NCBI GenBank assembly: GCA_946633495.1 | Contig: CAMPAX010000069.1 | Coordinates: forward strand, 1-10,258 | Direction of reading: 5' to 3' | Length of the DNA: 10,258 nucleotides | Source: an uncultured Lachnospiraceae bacterium | GTDB lineage: Bacteria; Bacillota; Clostridia; Lachnospirales; Lachnospiraceae | In this document: positions 1-6,071 of the stretch, in pieces | How positions within the stretch are numbered: the stretch's first letter is position 1 | Layout: the number at the start of each line of letters is the position of its first letter | Notes under the pieces: model-generated | Databases searched by the model: none | Seen by the model: only the letters and a program-made list of their open reading frames with translations | What the model was told of the DNA's origin: nothing | Position numbers and translations under genes: made by a program

Positions 1-125
1 AGGTCAAAGAATCTCCCGGATCGGCGAACACAGAATCAAAACAAACCATCATGTCAATTGTGTCCTGAAGAAAAAAATTATACTGATCAGGAAAAATAAA
101 CTGATCAAGAAAACGGAAGATGATT

Positions 126-467
126 ATGGAAGAAAAGAAAACCATGCTGCAGGTGGCGGTAGCTGCACTGCAGGACAAAAAAGGAGAATCTATCGTACAG
201 CTTCATATCGGAGAACGGTCCGTGATCGCGGATGATTTTCTGATCGTCAGCGGAAACAGCCATTCCCAGATGGACGCACTTTTAGATGGTGTGGAAGAAG
301 CCATGGGAAGAGCCGGCTATACCCCAAGAGACCGGGAGGGCAGTTCCGACGGAGGCTGGATCCTGATCGATTACAATGATCTGGTCATTCATATATTCTT
401 AAGAGAAATGCGGGAATTCTATGATCTGGAACATACATGGAGGGATGTGACCCGGACTGCATATTGA
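126..467 (+). CDS. rsfS: Ribosomal silencing factor RsfS
   Basis: RsfS-family protein (also called RsfA or Iojap-like), 113 residues, about the usual bacterial length. The family binds ribosomal protein uL14 (L14) on the large subunit and blocks joining of the 30S and 50S subunits, damping translation when nutrients are short. Family features visible here are the central DDFLIVSGNSHSQ segment and the C-terminal GWILIDYNDLVIHIF ... FYDLEHTW block, the most diagnostic part. I chose the ATG at 126 because GGAAG at 115-119 sits 6 nt before it. The in-frame ATG at 120 overlaps that site and would add only two residues. No terminator or own promoter is evident just upstream, so the gene is probably read from an operon entering from the left; in related Firmicutes rsfS follows nadD and yqeK, which would lie outside the window. 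Confidence 0.95.
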   Translation: MEEKKTMLQVAVAALQDKKGESIVQLHIGERSVIADDFLIVSGNSHSQMDALLDGVEEAMGRAGYTPRDREGSSDGGWILIDYNDLVIHIFLREMREFYDLEHTWRDVTRTAY

Positions 468-488
468 TCGATCTGATGAGATTATCTG

Positions 489-517
489 TTCACAGTTTTG
501 CCTGAAAATGATATAAT
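489..517 (+). promoter_or_regulatory. Predicted sigma-A promoter for the HD-GYP gene
   Basis: TTCACA (489-494) and TATAAT (512-517) are separated by exactly 17 bp. The -10 is perfect and the -35 differs from TTGACA at one base. It lies 22 bp after rsfS stops and predicts a transcript start near 524, leaving a leader of about 55 nt before the ATG at 579. This rules out the TTG at 498, which falls inside the promoter, as the start of the next gene. It was found by inspection only. Confidence 0.7.
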
Positions 518-578
518 AAGCACAGTCAGTGAAATCAGGTGTGCAAATCATACGGGCCTAAGAGGGGACAAAGCTCAA

Positions 579-1766
579 ATGGACAAGAAATATATACGAA
601 GCAGGAATACAGCTGATATCAACCGGGTGTCTGCCCGGTGTCTTCGCGTGGTCGTATATTTTCTTGCGGTTTTTTATGCATATCTTCTGGTACTGAAAAG
701 CTACAATATCGGAATTTTATCCGTAAGCTTCGGGTTAGCGGTAATCATCGCCCTGATTCCGGGGGTGCTGATCAGTGTATTCAAGTTGGAAGGCCGGGCA
801 CTGATGCGGCATGTGATCCTGTGGTGTACGGTGATCGTGTCGGTGATTCTGATCACGGAACTGAACTATACCGGTTATCCATTCATCCTGTTTCCGCTGC
901 TTTTAGCCTCTTTGTACTACAACCGGACCTTTGTCCTGTATGCTTCTCTGCTCATGAACGCCGGGATCCTGGCATCGGCAGTTATCCAGATCGAGATTCC
1001 GGATATCGTCCTGAATCCCATTTTCTATGAGTATGATGCGCGTTTTGCGGAAATGATCATTCCCCTGATCCTGATCGAGACCACCATGTCTTTTGTGGCG
1101 TTCTTTATCGTAGACCGGAATTCTCTGATGATCGATAAATACATCGATACTGCAGCAACCATGCAGGAAAATGAGAATTATCTTATCTATGCTTTCTCGG
1201 AGATCAGTGAAAACAAATCCAAGGAAACCGGTGAGCATATCCGACGAGTGGCGGAATATATGAAAGTTCTGGGCCTCGCTTCGGGATTTGATCCGGAATA
1301 CTGTGAGAAACTGGCCGCCGGAGCCATGATGCATGACATCGGAAAACTGATGATCCCGGAAGAGATCCTGGACAAACCGTCCAGGCTGACGGAAGACGAG
1401 TATCAGATCATGAAAAATCATGTGCTGTACGGGGAAGCGCTTCTGAAAGACTGTCCCGGTGAGATCATGCGGATCGCATCCATTCTGGCGAAAGAGCACC
1501 ATGAACGTTGGGACGGAAAAGGGTATCTGGGCATGAAAGGGCAGGAGATCGCATATATCTCGCGGCTGATCTCGGTCTGTGACGTTTTTGATGCCCTGAC
1601 CACGGACAGATCCTATAAAAAAGGCTGGACTGTGGAACAGGCCTATGATGAGATCATAAAAAACAGCGGAACTCAGTTTGACCCGTCGGTTGTTCGCCTG
1701 TTCATAGCCAAATTTGATAAATTCAGGGAGATCCACGATCGGATTCCCGACAAAAAAATATATTAG
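579..1766 (+). CDS. Membrane-bound HD-GYP-type phosphohydrolase (GYL variant)
   Basis: Predicted signalling enzyme of 395 residues. The first ~190 residues hold about six hydrophobic segments (roughly 21-40, 44-68, 77-95, 98-113, 117-136 and 165-188), which anchor it in the membrane and probably act as sensor. The C-terminal part (about 200-385) is an HD-GYP domain; this family hydrolyses cyclic di-GMP or related dinucleotides. Likely metal ligands are all present: E216, H220, H252-D253 (in MHDIGK), H281, H307-H308 and D335. The signature HHExxDGxGYP reads HHERWDGKGYL, so the last residue of the GYP triplet is leucine (L317). The start is set by AGGGG near 563-567 and by the promoter just upstream; the spacing of 11 nt is slightly long. 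No GGDEF, PAS or receiver domain is fused. It is probably cotranscribed with the small gene after it. The domain call is secure; the substrate is not known. Confidence 0.88.
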   Translation: MDKKYIRSRNTADINRVSARCLRVVVYFLAVFYAYLLVLKSYNIGILSVSFGLAVIIALIPGVLISVFKLEGRALMRHVILWCTVIVSVILITELNYTGYPFILFPLLLASLYYNRTFVLYASLLMNAGILASAVIQIEIPDIVLNPIFYEYDARFAEMIIPLILIETTMSFVAFFIVDRNSLMIDKYIDTAATMQENENYLIYAFSEISENKSKETGEHIRRVAEYMKVLGLASGFDPEYCEKLAAGAMMHDIGKLMIPEEILDKPSRLTEDEYQIMKNHVLYGEALLKDCPGEIMRIASILAKEHHERWDGKGYLGMKGQEIAYISRLISVCDVFDALTTDRSYKKGWTVEQAYDEIIKNSGTQFDPSVVRLFIAKFDKFREIHDRIPDKKIY

Positions 1767-1822
1767 GAAAACCGAATCAGAGAACTTCGAAGATGTTCCC
1801 TGCGGAAGAGGAGAGACACGTT

Positions 1823-2155
1823 ATGTTCCGTGTAATGAATGAATACCTGGCAAAGGTTCGACTTGAGATCGATGAAAGATTTTCTCAAAAGATGGATCTT
1901 TTCCTGTCAGACAGGAAAGAGATCGTGAAATACTGTATCAATATCAATTACAACAAATATGTGGTAGATGTACACCTGAAAAAGTTCTCCATAGAAGCAG
2001 CGGACAAAATGTTCTGCGACCTGGCCGGCGAGATTGCCTATCCCTATTCTCATATGTCACTCAGATACAATGAGGGGAATCAGGTGCGTTACCGGTTTGT
2101 GACCTGTAATGAAGAAAAACGCGCAGTATATATGGATCTTGTGCTTGGAGAGTGA
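1823..2155 (+). CDS. Small conserved-looking protein of unknown function
   Basis: Predicted protein of 110 residues that I do not recognise. It has no signal peptide or membrane segment and looks like a soluble mixed alpha/beta protein: a charged N-terminal helix (about 1-30), strand-like stretches (KYCININY, KYVVDVHLKKF), a helix (SIEAADKMFCDLAGEI) and C-terminal strands (QVRYRFVTCN, RAVYMDLVLG). It contains three cysteines (C38, C64 and the one in VTCNEE) without a metal-site pattern. The start at 1823 is chosen because AGGAG (1809-1813) lies 9 nt before it; the in-frame ATG at 1793 has no good ribosome binding site. It begins 56 bp after the HD-GYP gene, with no terminator between, and ends 27 bp before a strong terminator. 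The two therefore probably form one transcript. A functional link to the HD-GYP protein is only a guess from position. Confidence 0.75.
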   Translation: MFRVMNEYLAKVRLEIDERFSQKMDLFLSDRKEIVKYCININYNKYVVDVHLKKFSIEAADKMFCDLAGEIAYPYSHMSLRYNEGNQVRYRFVTCNEEKRAVYMDLVLGE

Positions 2156-2182
2156 AGGATCCCTTCGGATACATCAGAATAG

Positions 2183-2221
2183 AAAAACGGACAATATCAG
2201 AGTCGATATCGTCCGTTTTTT
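2183..2221. terminator. Strong intrinsic terminator, probably bidirectional
   Basis: The arm AAAAACGGACAATATC (2183-2198) pairs with GATATCGTCCGTTTTT (2205-2220) around a 6-nt loop with a single A-C mismatch. The 3' side ends in a run of six T on the + strand; the 5' side is an A run, giving a T run on the minus strand. It would end the HD-GYP/small-protein transcript coming from the left and the lexA transcript coming from the right. No closer T-tailed hairpin follows lexA. Confidence 0.85.
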
Positions 2222-2234
2222 ATATGCGCGATAC

Positions 2235-2274
2235 GGCCGGCATGCGGGCATGCTTGCATGCACATAGGCCGGCC
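2235..2274. repeat. GC-rich dyad with three GCATGC units
   Basis: GGCCGGC (2235-2241) is the reverse complement of GCCGGCC (2268-2274). Between them GCATGC occurs three times at exact 8-bp steps (2240-2245, 2248-2253, 2256-2261). The element is much richer in GC and palindromic words than its surroundings, and no protein fits. Its function is unknown; it may be a structured end of the lexA 3' untranslated region, a protein-binding array or an intergenic repeat. Confidence 0.6.
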
Positions 2275-2282
2275 AACGCGAC

Positions 2283-2313
2283 ATCGAGTAGGAGGGACCC
2301 CCTCCTACTCGAT
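2283..2313. repeat. Perfect 14-bp inverted repeat (hairpin)
   Basis: ATCGAGTAGGAGGG (2283-2296) and its exact reverse complement (2300-2313) flank a 3-nt loop, ACC. No T run follows on either strand, so it is not a standard intrinsic terminator. In the lexA transcript it would be a very stable hairpin about 45 nt after the stop codon and could protect the 3' end. It may also be a dispersed palindromic repeat; one window cannot decide. Confidence 0.75.
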
Positions 2314-2357
2314 TCCCGTCTGAGGAACGGTATAGGATAATCGGTTCATTCGTCACA

Positions 2358-2975
2358 CTACAGAACCCGGATCAGCCCCACAACGCGGCCAAGAATGCTG
2401 CAATCCTGAACAATGATCGGATCCATGGTGTCATTCTCCGGCTGAAGGCGTATATGATTCATCTCTTTGTAGAATGTTTTCACTGTGGCCGAATCATCCA
2501 CCAGAGCCACCACGATGTCTCCGTTTCGTGCCGTAGAAGTCTGTTCAACGATCAGAAGATCGCGATCAAAAATGCCGGCATTGATCATGCTTTCCCCCTT
2601 CACTCGAAGCATAAAGCAATCACCGTTCGGAAGGTACTCCGGAAGAAGCGGGATATAATTCTCGATGTTCTGATTCGCCAGTAAGGGCTGTCCGGCAGCT
2701 ACCTGACCGAGGAGCGGGACATTTACGATCTCGCGTCGGGACAGGTTGAAATCATCATCACCGACGATCTCCAGAGTCCGTGGTTTTGTAGGATCCTTCC
2801 TTATATAGCCTTTTGCCTCCAGCGTTTTCAGCTGGGAGTGGACCGAAGAAGTAGAACTGAGGTTCACAGCTTCACAGATCTCACGTACCGAAGGCGGGTA
2901 TCCCTTGGACAGGATACACTGCTTAATATAATCCAGAATCTCGTTCTGCTTTTGGGAAAGTTTTGGCTTTTCCAT
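2358..2975 (-). CDS. lexA: LexA SOS repressor
   Basis: Transcriptional repressor of the SOS DNA-damage response, 205 residues. The N-terminal winged helix-turn-helix domain (about 1-72) carries the family sequence GYPPSVREICEAVNLSSTSS and PTKPRTLEI. The C-terminal S24 peptidase-like domain (about 85-205) has the self-cleavage bond A94-G95 (in VAAGQP), the nucleophile S129 (in GESM) and the general base K166 (in TVKTF). The protein is therefore expected to bind operators as a dimer and cleave itself when RecA filaments form. The ATG at 2975 matches the usual LexA N-terminus, and an in-frame TAG at 2984-2982 excludes longer forms. AGGAGG (2996-2991) is unusually far upstream, with 15 nt between it and the ATG. 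The SOS box over its own predicted promoter indicates autoregulation. Confidence 0.97.
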   Translation of the reverse strand: MEKPKLSQKQNEILDYIKQCILSKGYPPSVREICEAVNLSSTSSVHSQLKTLEAKGYIRKDPTKPRTLEIVGDDDFNLSRREIVNVPLLGQVAAGQPLLANQNIENYIPLLPEYLPNGDCFMLRVKGESMINAGIFDRDLLIVEQTSTARNGDIVVALVDDSATVKTFYKEMNHIRLQPENDTMDPIIVQDCSILGRVVGLIRVL

Positions 2976-3033
2976 AGATTTCTATATGAACCTCCTTGAA
3001 TAAATAGAATAGGTATATTCCTGATAAGAGTTT

Positions 3034-3068
3034 AACATAGATATCCGTAAAATGCAAACAAATGTTCT
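3034..3068 (-). promoter_or_regulatory. lexA promoter with SOS box (LexA operator)
   Basis: Read on the minus strand, AGAACATTTGTTTG (3068-3055) fits the Gram-positive SOS box (core GAAC-N4-GTTC) with GTTT as the second half-site. On the + strand it matches 12 of 14 positions of the Bacillus consensus CGAACRNRYGTTYC. It overlaps a plausible -35 (TTGTTT, 3061-3056), followed after 16 bp by a -10-like TATGTT (3039-3034). LexA bound here would block RNA polymerase. The operator call is firmer than the exact promoter hexamers. Confidence 0.75.
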
Positions 3069-3149
3069 GAAAAACGAAAATTTTTGCACTCTGCAGAAAA
3101 ACGGCATGAAAAGCATTTTTAAATTTCATCATTTCATTCAGGTTGTCGG

Positions 3150-3178
3150 TTGCATGAAAAAAAAGGATTTGGTAGAAT
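3150..3178 (+). promoter_or_regulatory. Predicted promoter for the zinc-ribbon/cell-wall-binding gene
   Basis: TTGCAT (3150-3155) and TAGAAT (3173-3178) are separated by 17 bp. The predicted start is near 3185, leaving about 45 nt of leader with GGGGAG (3216-3221) 9 nt before the ATG. The SOS box lies 82 bp upstream of this -35, so control by LexA is not expected. Confidence 0.55.
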
Positions 3179-3230
3179 ATCTACAGACTTATAGTGTATT
3201 TCTTAAAATGTATTTGGGGAGTTTTGCTTT

Positions 3231-4550
3231 ATGTGGGTTTGCCTGAACTGTAAAAATGAAAACAGAGATAAAGACGCTATCTGTGCTTTCTGCGGTACAT
3301 CCAAGGATCTGATACAGCCGGATATGCTGGTGGCGGAAGAAGGACGGAGAAGACAGAAGGAGCAGAGTATCGATCTTCTGGATCTTGGGATGGAACAGAC
3401 TCCGTATAAAACGCCGGAGCAGCCTGAGCCGAAAACTTCGGAAATGGATACCGATATTCTGAGAACGCATTCCGCAGAGGAACCGGTTTATGATGATTCC
3501 ATGGAAGCAACCGTTGTTCTCAGCAATCCGGAAGCATTTATGGAAAAGGACGGCCGTGAGGTGATCCCCGGAGCGGTTAAAAAGCCCAAGGTTCATACCT
3601 CGCCTCTCGGCGAAGAAGCTTTTGCTGCGGTGGGCAGTTCCCCTGCAGGGGAAAGCGGTTCATCTTCCGCAAATCCTTCCATGATGGGTGGGGCCGCAGT
3701 CACTTCCGACGGAAATGGAAATCGGGCGGCTGAACCCCCCAATGGTCCCGCAGCCAGTGGAGGCGGATCTGCTACACCTCCCGAAACGGATCTGCAGAAG
3801 GAAGAACTGGAAAGAAAGAAAAAGGAGCGGGCTAAAACGATCCGGCTCGCCATGAGTGCTGTTGCGGTATCCGTTATCGCTCTGATCCTGATCCTGGTAC
3901 TTCCGAAAAATGATGATGGACGTCCGGAAGCAACCACTGAGGCACCTCCTTCCACCGAAGCGGCAACATCCGCACCTGCCACCGCACTCGCCACGGAGGC
4001 TCCCACCACCGAGAAAGTGACAGAACCGGTCACGGAAAAAGTTACGGAAGCCCCCAAAGAAGGCTGGGTCGAGAAAGACGGAAAAACCTATTATTATAAA
4101 GAACCAAATGTCGCCGCTACCGGCTGGCAGGAGTATTCCGGTGTCTGGTATTATTTCAACTCCATGGGAGTTATGCAAACCGGCTGGCTTACGGAAAACA
4201 ATAAAAAGTATTACCTGGACGAGCGGGGCGTCATGGCTGTCGGCTGGCTGGAACTGGATGGAAAATATTACTATTTCAACGAAAAAGGCCAGATGCTGAC
4301 AGGCTGGCAGGAGATTGACGACGCAACCTACTATTTCCGTGCGGACGGTTCAAATGTAACGGAAGAATGGGTGGATGGCCGATGGCTTGAAAAGAACGGA
4401 CGGCAGATCTACGAACCGAAAGCCGAGTTCCGGGAGGATGAAAAGGGAAAATGGTTCGGGGATGACACCGGCTGGTTTGCAAAGAATCAGAAGCTGATCA
4501 TCGACGGCGTCGAGTATGAATTTGACAAAAAAGGCTACTTAGTACAGTGA
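3231..4550 (+). CDS. Zinc-ribbon, single-pass membrane protein with cell-wall-binding repeats
   Basis: Protein of 439 residues in five parts. Residues 1-25 form a short zinc ribbon with paired cysteines (C4, C7, C18, C21). Residues 26-190 are acidic, then Gly/Ser/Pro/Ala-rich, and probably disordered. A basic stretch (191-205, with KKKERAK) precedes one hydrophobic segment (about 205-225). A Thr/Glu/Pro/Ala-rich stalk follows (226-267, with repeated TEKVTE-type units), then tandem GW...YYF repeats from about 268 to 360, typical of CW_binding_1 (choline-binding-like) domains, and a degenerate tail. By the positive-inside rule the zinc ribbon faces the cytoplasm and the repeats lie outside at the wall. 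No enzyme domain or signal peptide is visible. GGGGAG (3216-3221) fixes the start. The function is unknown; a wall-linked sensor or scaffold is one possibility. Confidence 0.88.
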   Translation: MWVCLNCKNENRDKDAICAFCGTSKDLIQPDMLVAEEGRRRQKEQSIDLLDLGMEQTPYKTPEQPEPKTSEMDTDILRTHSAEEPVYDDSMEATVVLSNPEAFMEKDGREVIPGAVKKPKVHTSPLGEEAFAAVGSSPAGESGSSSANPSMMGGAAVTSDGNGNRAAEPPNGPAASGGGSATPPETDLQKEELERKKKERAKTIRLAMSAVAVSVIALILILVLPKNDDGRPEATTEAPPSTEAATSAPATALATEAPTTEKVTEPVTEKVTEAPKEGWVEKDGKTYYYKEPNVAATGWQEYSGVWYYFNSMGVMQTGWLTENNKKYYLDERGVMAVGWLELDGKYYYFNEKGQMLTGWQEIDDATYYFRADGSNVTEEWVDGRWLEKNGRQIYEPKAEFREDEKGKWFGDDTGWFAKNQKLIIDGVEYEFDKKGYLVQ

Positions 4551-4553
4551 CAG

Positions 4554-4590
4554 ATGCATCATGGGCCGAAGATCCGGCTGAGTGATGCAT
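4554..4590. repeat. Hairpin just after the zinc-ribbon gene
   Basis: ATGCATCA (4554-4561) pairs exactly with TGATGCAT (4583-4590), and an inner GCCG/CGGC pair (4565-4568 with 4575-4578) extends the fold. No T run follows, so it is not itself a standard terminator. ATGCAT occurs a third time at 4600-4605. It probably stabilises the end of the upstream transcript. Confidence 0.5.
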
Positions 4591-4612
4591 TGGATCTATA
4601 ATGCATTGTGAG

Positions 4613-4657
4613 AGCGGTTCCGGATCCCCTTGTTTATCGGGTTCGGAACCGTTCCTT
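4613..4657 (+). terminator. Probable intrinsic terminator
   Basis: GCGGTTCCG followed by a small internal mismatch and CCC (4614-4628) pairs with GGG...CGGAACCGT (4639-4652). The CGGTTCCG/CGGAACCG core is perfect. The tail TTCCTT is T-rich but interrupted, so strength is uncertain. It separates the zinc-ribbon gene from the his operon. Confidence 0.6.
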
Positions 4658-4726
4658 ATGTGCGGGATAGCCAAAAAATCACCGTCTCGCACCAAAAGTT
4701 AAGCAGATTCAACAGTAAAGAAAAAC

Positions 4727-4755
4727 TTGAAACTGAACTCTATTTGCATTATCAT
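4727..4755 (+). promoter_or_regulatory. Predicted promoter of the his operon
   Basis: TTGAAA (4727-4732) and TATCAT (4750-4755) are separated by 17 bp. Transcription would begin near 4762, about 40 nt before the hisZ start at 4803. That leader is too short for a T-box or a classical attenuator, and no run of histidine codons or T-box core sequence is seen. Control, if any, would be at the promoter or by HisZ/HisG feedback. Confidence 0.55.
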
Positions 4756-4802
4756 ATAGATATCTGTGTGAGATGATGAAAAGAACAGGAGAACTATGGG
4801 CT

Positions 4803-6071
4803 ATGAAGGAGACCTTGCTACATACGCCGGAAGGTGTCAGGGATATTTACGGTGACGAATGCCGGCAGCGGAATCAGCTGCTTCGAAACATCCACCATGT
4901 ACTGCACCTGTACAGCTATCATGATATCGAGACCCCAAGTTTCGAGTATTTTAATATCTTCAATATGGAAAAAGGCTCCGCCCACTCCAACGAGATGTAT
5001 AAATTCTTCGACCGGAACAATAATACGTTGGTGCTTCGCCCGGACTTTACACCCAGCGTGGCACGATGTGTTGCCAAGTATTATGTGGACGAAGAACTCC
5101 CCATCCGGCTGTGTTACGAAGGTATGACTTATCGGAATGTGATTCAGCATCAGGGGAAAAGAAATGAATCCATGCAGATCGGCTGTGAGCTCATCAATGA
5201 TGATTCCTCCGCAGCGGATGCGGAAATGATCTCCTGCGTCATCGACGCCATCCTGTCCTCGGGTCTCACCGAATTCCAGGTGGCCATCGGACAGGTAGAG
5301 TATTTCCGCGGACTGATGGAAGAGGCAGGTGCTTCCAAAGAGGAAGAAGATACCATCCGTGATTTTATCCAGATCCGGAATTTCTTCGGTCTTTCGGAGT
5401 ATGTGGAGCATCTGGATATCCCGGCAAATACAGCGAATGCACTTCGTCGGTTTGACCAGCTGTTCGGCAATCAGGAAGCACTGGATCTGGCCGAAAGCTT
5501 TACGGATAACCGTCGTGCCAGAGAAGCCATCGAGCGTCTCAGGAAGGTTTATGCCGCTGTCAGCTACTATGGCTATGAGAAATACGTCGGCATCGATCTT
5601 GGCATGCTGAATGCAAATGATTATTACACCGGTATCGTATTCAGTGCCTATACTTATGGGACCGGTGCTGCTATCGTCCGTGGCGGAAGATACAATGCAC
5701 TTCTTCAGCAGTTCGGAAAAGACGCGCCCTCCATCGGTTTCGCCATCGATCTGGACGAAATGATGACAGCCCTGTCCCGGCAGCAGATCCTTCCAGACAG
5801 TCCCATCGACCGTACCCTGGTGATCTATCCGGTGGAGAATCAGGAATCAGCGGTCATGCTTGGGAAAAGACTTCGGACTGCCAATGTAAAGACGGAGCTG
5901 ATCCGGAAATCCACCCGCCATGCACTGACAGAGTATCTTGCCTATGCAGATCGAAACCGTGTCAAAACTGTCTATTTCTTCCTGTCCAGCGACCGGATCC
6001 TGGTATGTGACCGGTTAAATAAGACACAGAAGGAAGTAAACTATATCGATATCAAAGAGGAGGATTTTTAA
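4803..6071 (+). CDS. hisZ: ATP phosphoribosyltransferase regulatory subunit HisZ
   Basis: Histidyl-tRNA synthetase paralogue of 422 residues that pairs with short HisG to form the step 1 enzyme and provides histidine feedback. The N-terminus (LLHTPEGVRDIYG) and the class II core (LRPDFTPSVAR at 78-88, YRNVIQHQGKRNESMQ, GGRYNALL at 294-301) are typical. In true HisRS the histidine-binding motif reads RGLxYYTG with a catalytic arginine; here it is NANDYYTG (270-277), so aminoacylation is not expected. The C-terminal ~90 residues (from about 328, VIYPVENQESAVMLGKRLR) resemble a reduced anticodon-binding-like domain. The start at 4803 gives the standard N-terminus and lies 11 nt after AGGAG (4787-4791). 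The upstream ATG at 4773 has no clear ribosome binding site and lies almost at the predicted transcript start. Its stop overlaps the hisG start (TAATG), suggesting coupled translation. Confidence 0.95.
   Translation: MKETLLHTPEGVRDIYGDECRQRNQLLRNIHHVLHLYSYHDIETPSFEYFNIFNMEKGSAHSNEMYKFFDRNNNTLVLRPDFTPSVARCVAKYYVDEELPIRLCYEGMTYRNVIQHQGKRNESMQIGCELINDDSSAADAEMISCVIDAILSSGLTEFQVAIGQVEYFRGLMEEAGASKEEEDTIRDFIQIRNFFGLSEYVEHLDIPANTANALRRFDQLFGNQEALDLAESFTDNRRAREAIERLRKVYAAVSYYGYEKYVGIDLGMLNANDYYTGIVFSAYTYGTGAAIVRGGRYNALLQQFGKDAPSIGFAIDLDEMMTALSRQQILPDSPIDRTLVIYPVENQESAVMLGKRLRTANVKTELIRKSTRHALTEYLAYADRNRVKTVYFFLSSDRILVCDRLNKTQKEVNYIDIKEEDF

Noticed and set aside
1..99. Possible end of an upstream gene entering from the left
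   Set aside because: More than one forward frame is open here (frame 1 to the TAA at 97-99, frame 3 to the TGA at 66-68) and none shows a recognisable protein. The Ser/Thr-rich frame 3 tail would suit a secreted protein, but this is too weak to call.
903..1736. Long minus-strand open frame opposite the HD-GYP gene
   Set aside because: It lies entirely within a clear HD-GYP gene, has no family resemblance and is a codon-bias shadow.
2152..2340. Short + strand open frame after the small unknown gene
   Set aside because: It runs through the terminator and the palindrome cluster and has no ribosome binding site or protein-like sequence.
3052..3246. 64-residue + strand open frame in the lexA upstream region
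   Set aside because: It covers the SOS box and the promoter of the next gene, overlaps the true gene start and lacks a ribosome binding site.
3593..4178. Minus-strand open frames rich in Ala/Ser/Gly opposite the zinc-ribbon gene
   Set aside because: Their composition simply mirrors the Thr/Pro/Ala-rich linker of the real gene, and they have no ribosome binding site or domain.
4645..4655. GGAACCGTTCC as a second SOS box
   Set aside because: The spacing between GAAC and GTTC is one base rather than four, and the sequence is the 3' arm of the terminator.
4756..4802. T-box, riboswitch or histidine leader peptide before hisZ
   Set aside because: The leader after the predicted promoter is only about 40 nt, with no T-box core, no run of His codons and no anti-terminator pairing.
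4803..6071. Histidyl-tRNA synthetase rather than HisZ
   Set aside because: The catalytic RGLxYYTG motif reads NANDYYTG, and the gene overlaps a short-form hisG, as expected for HisZ.
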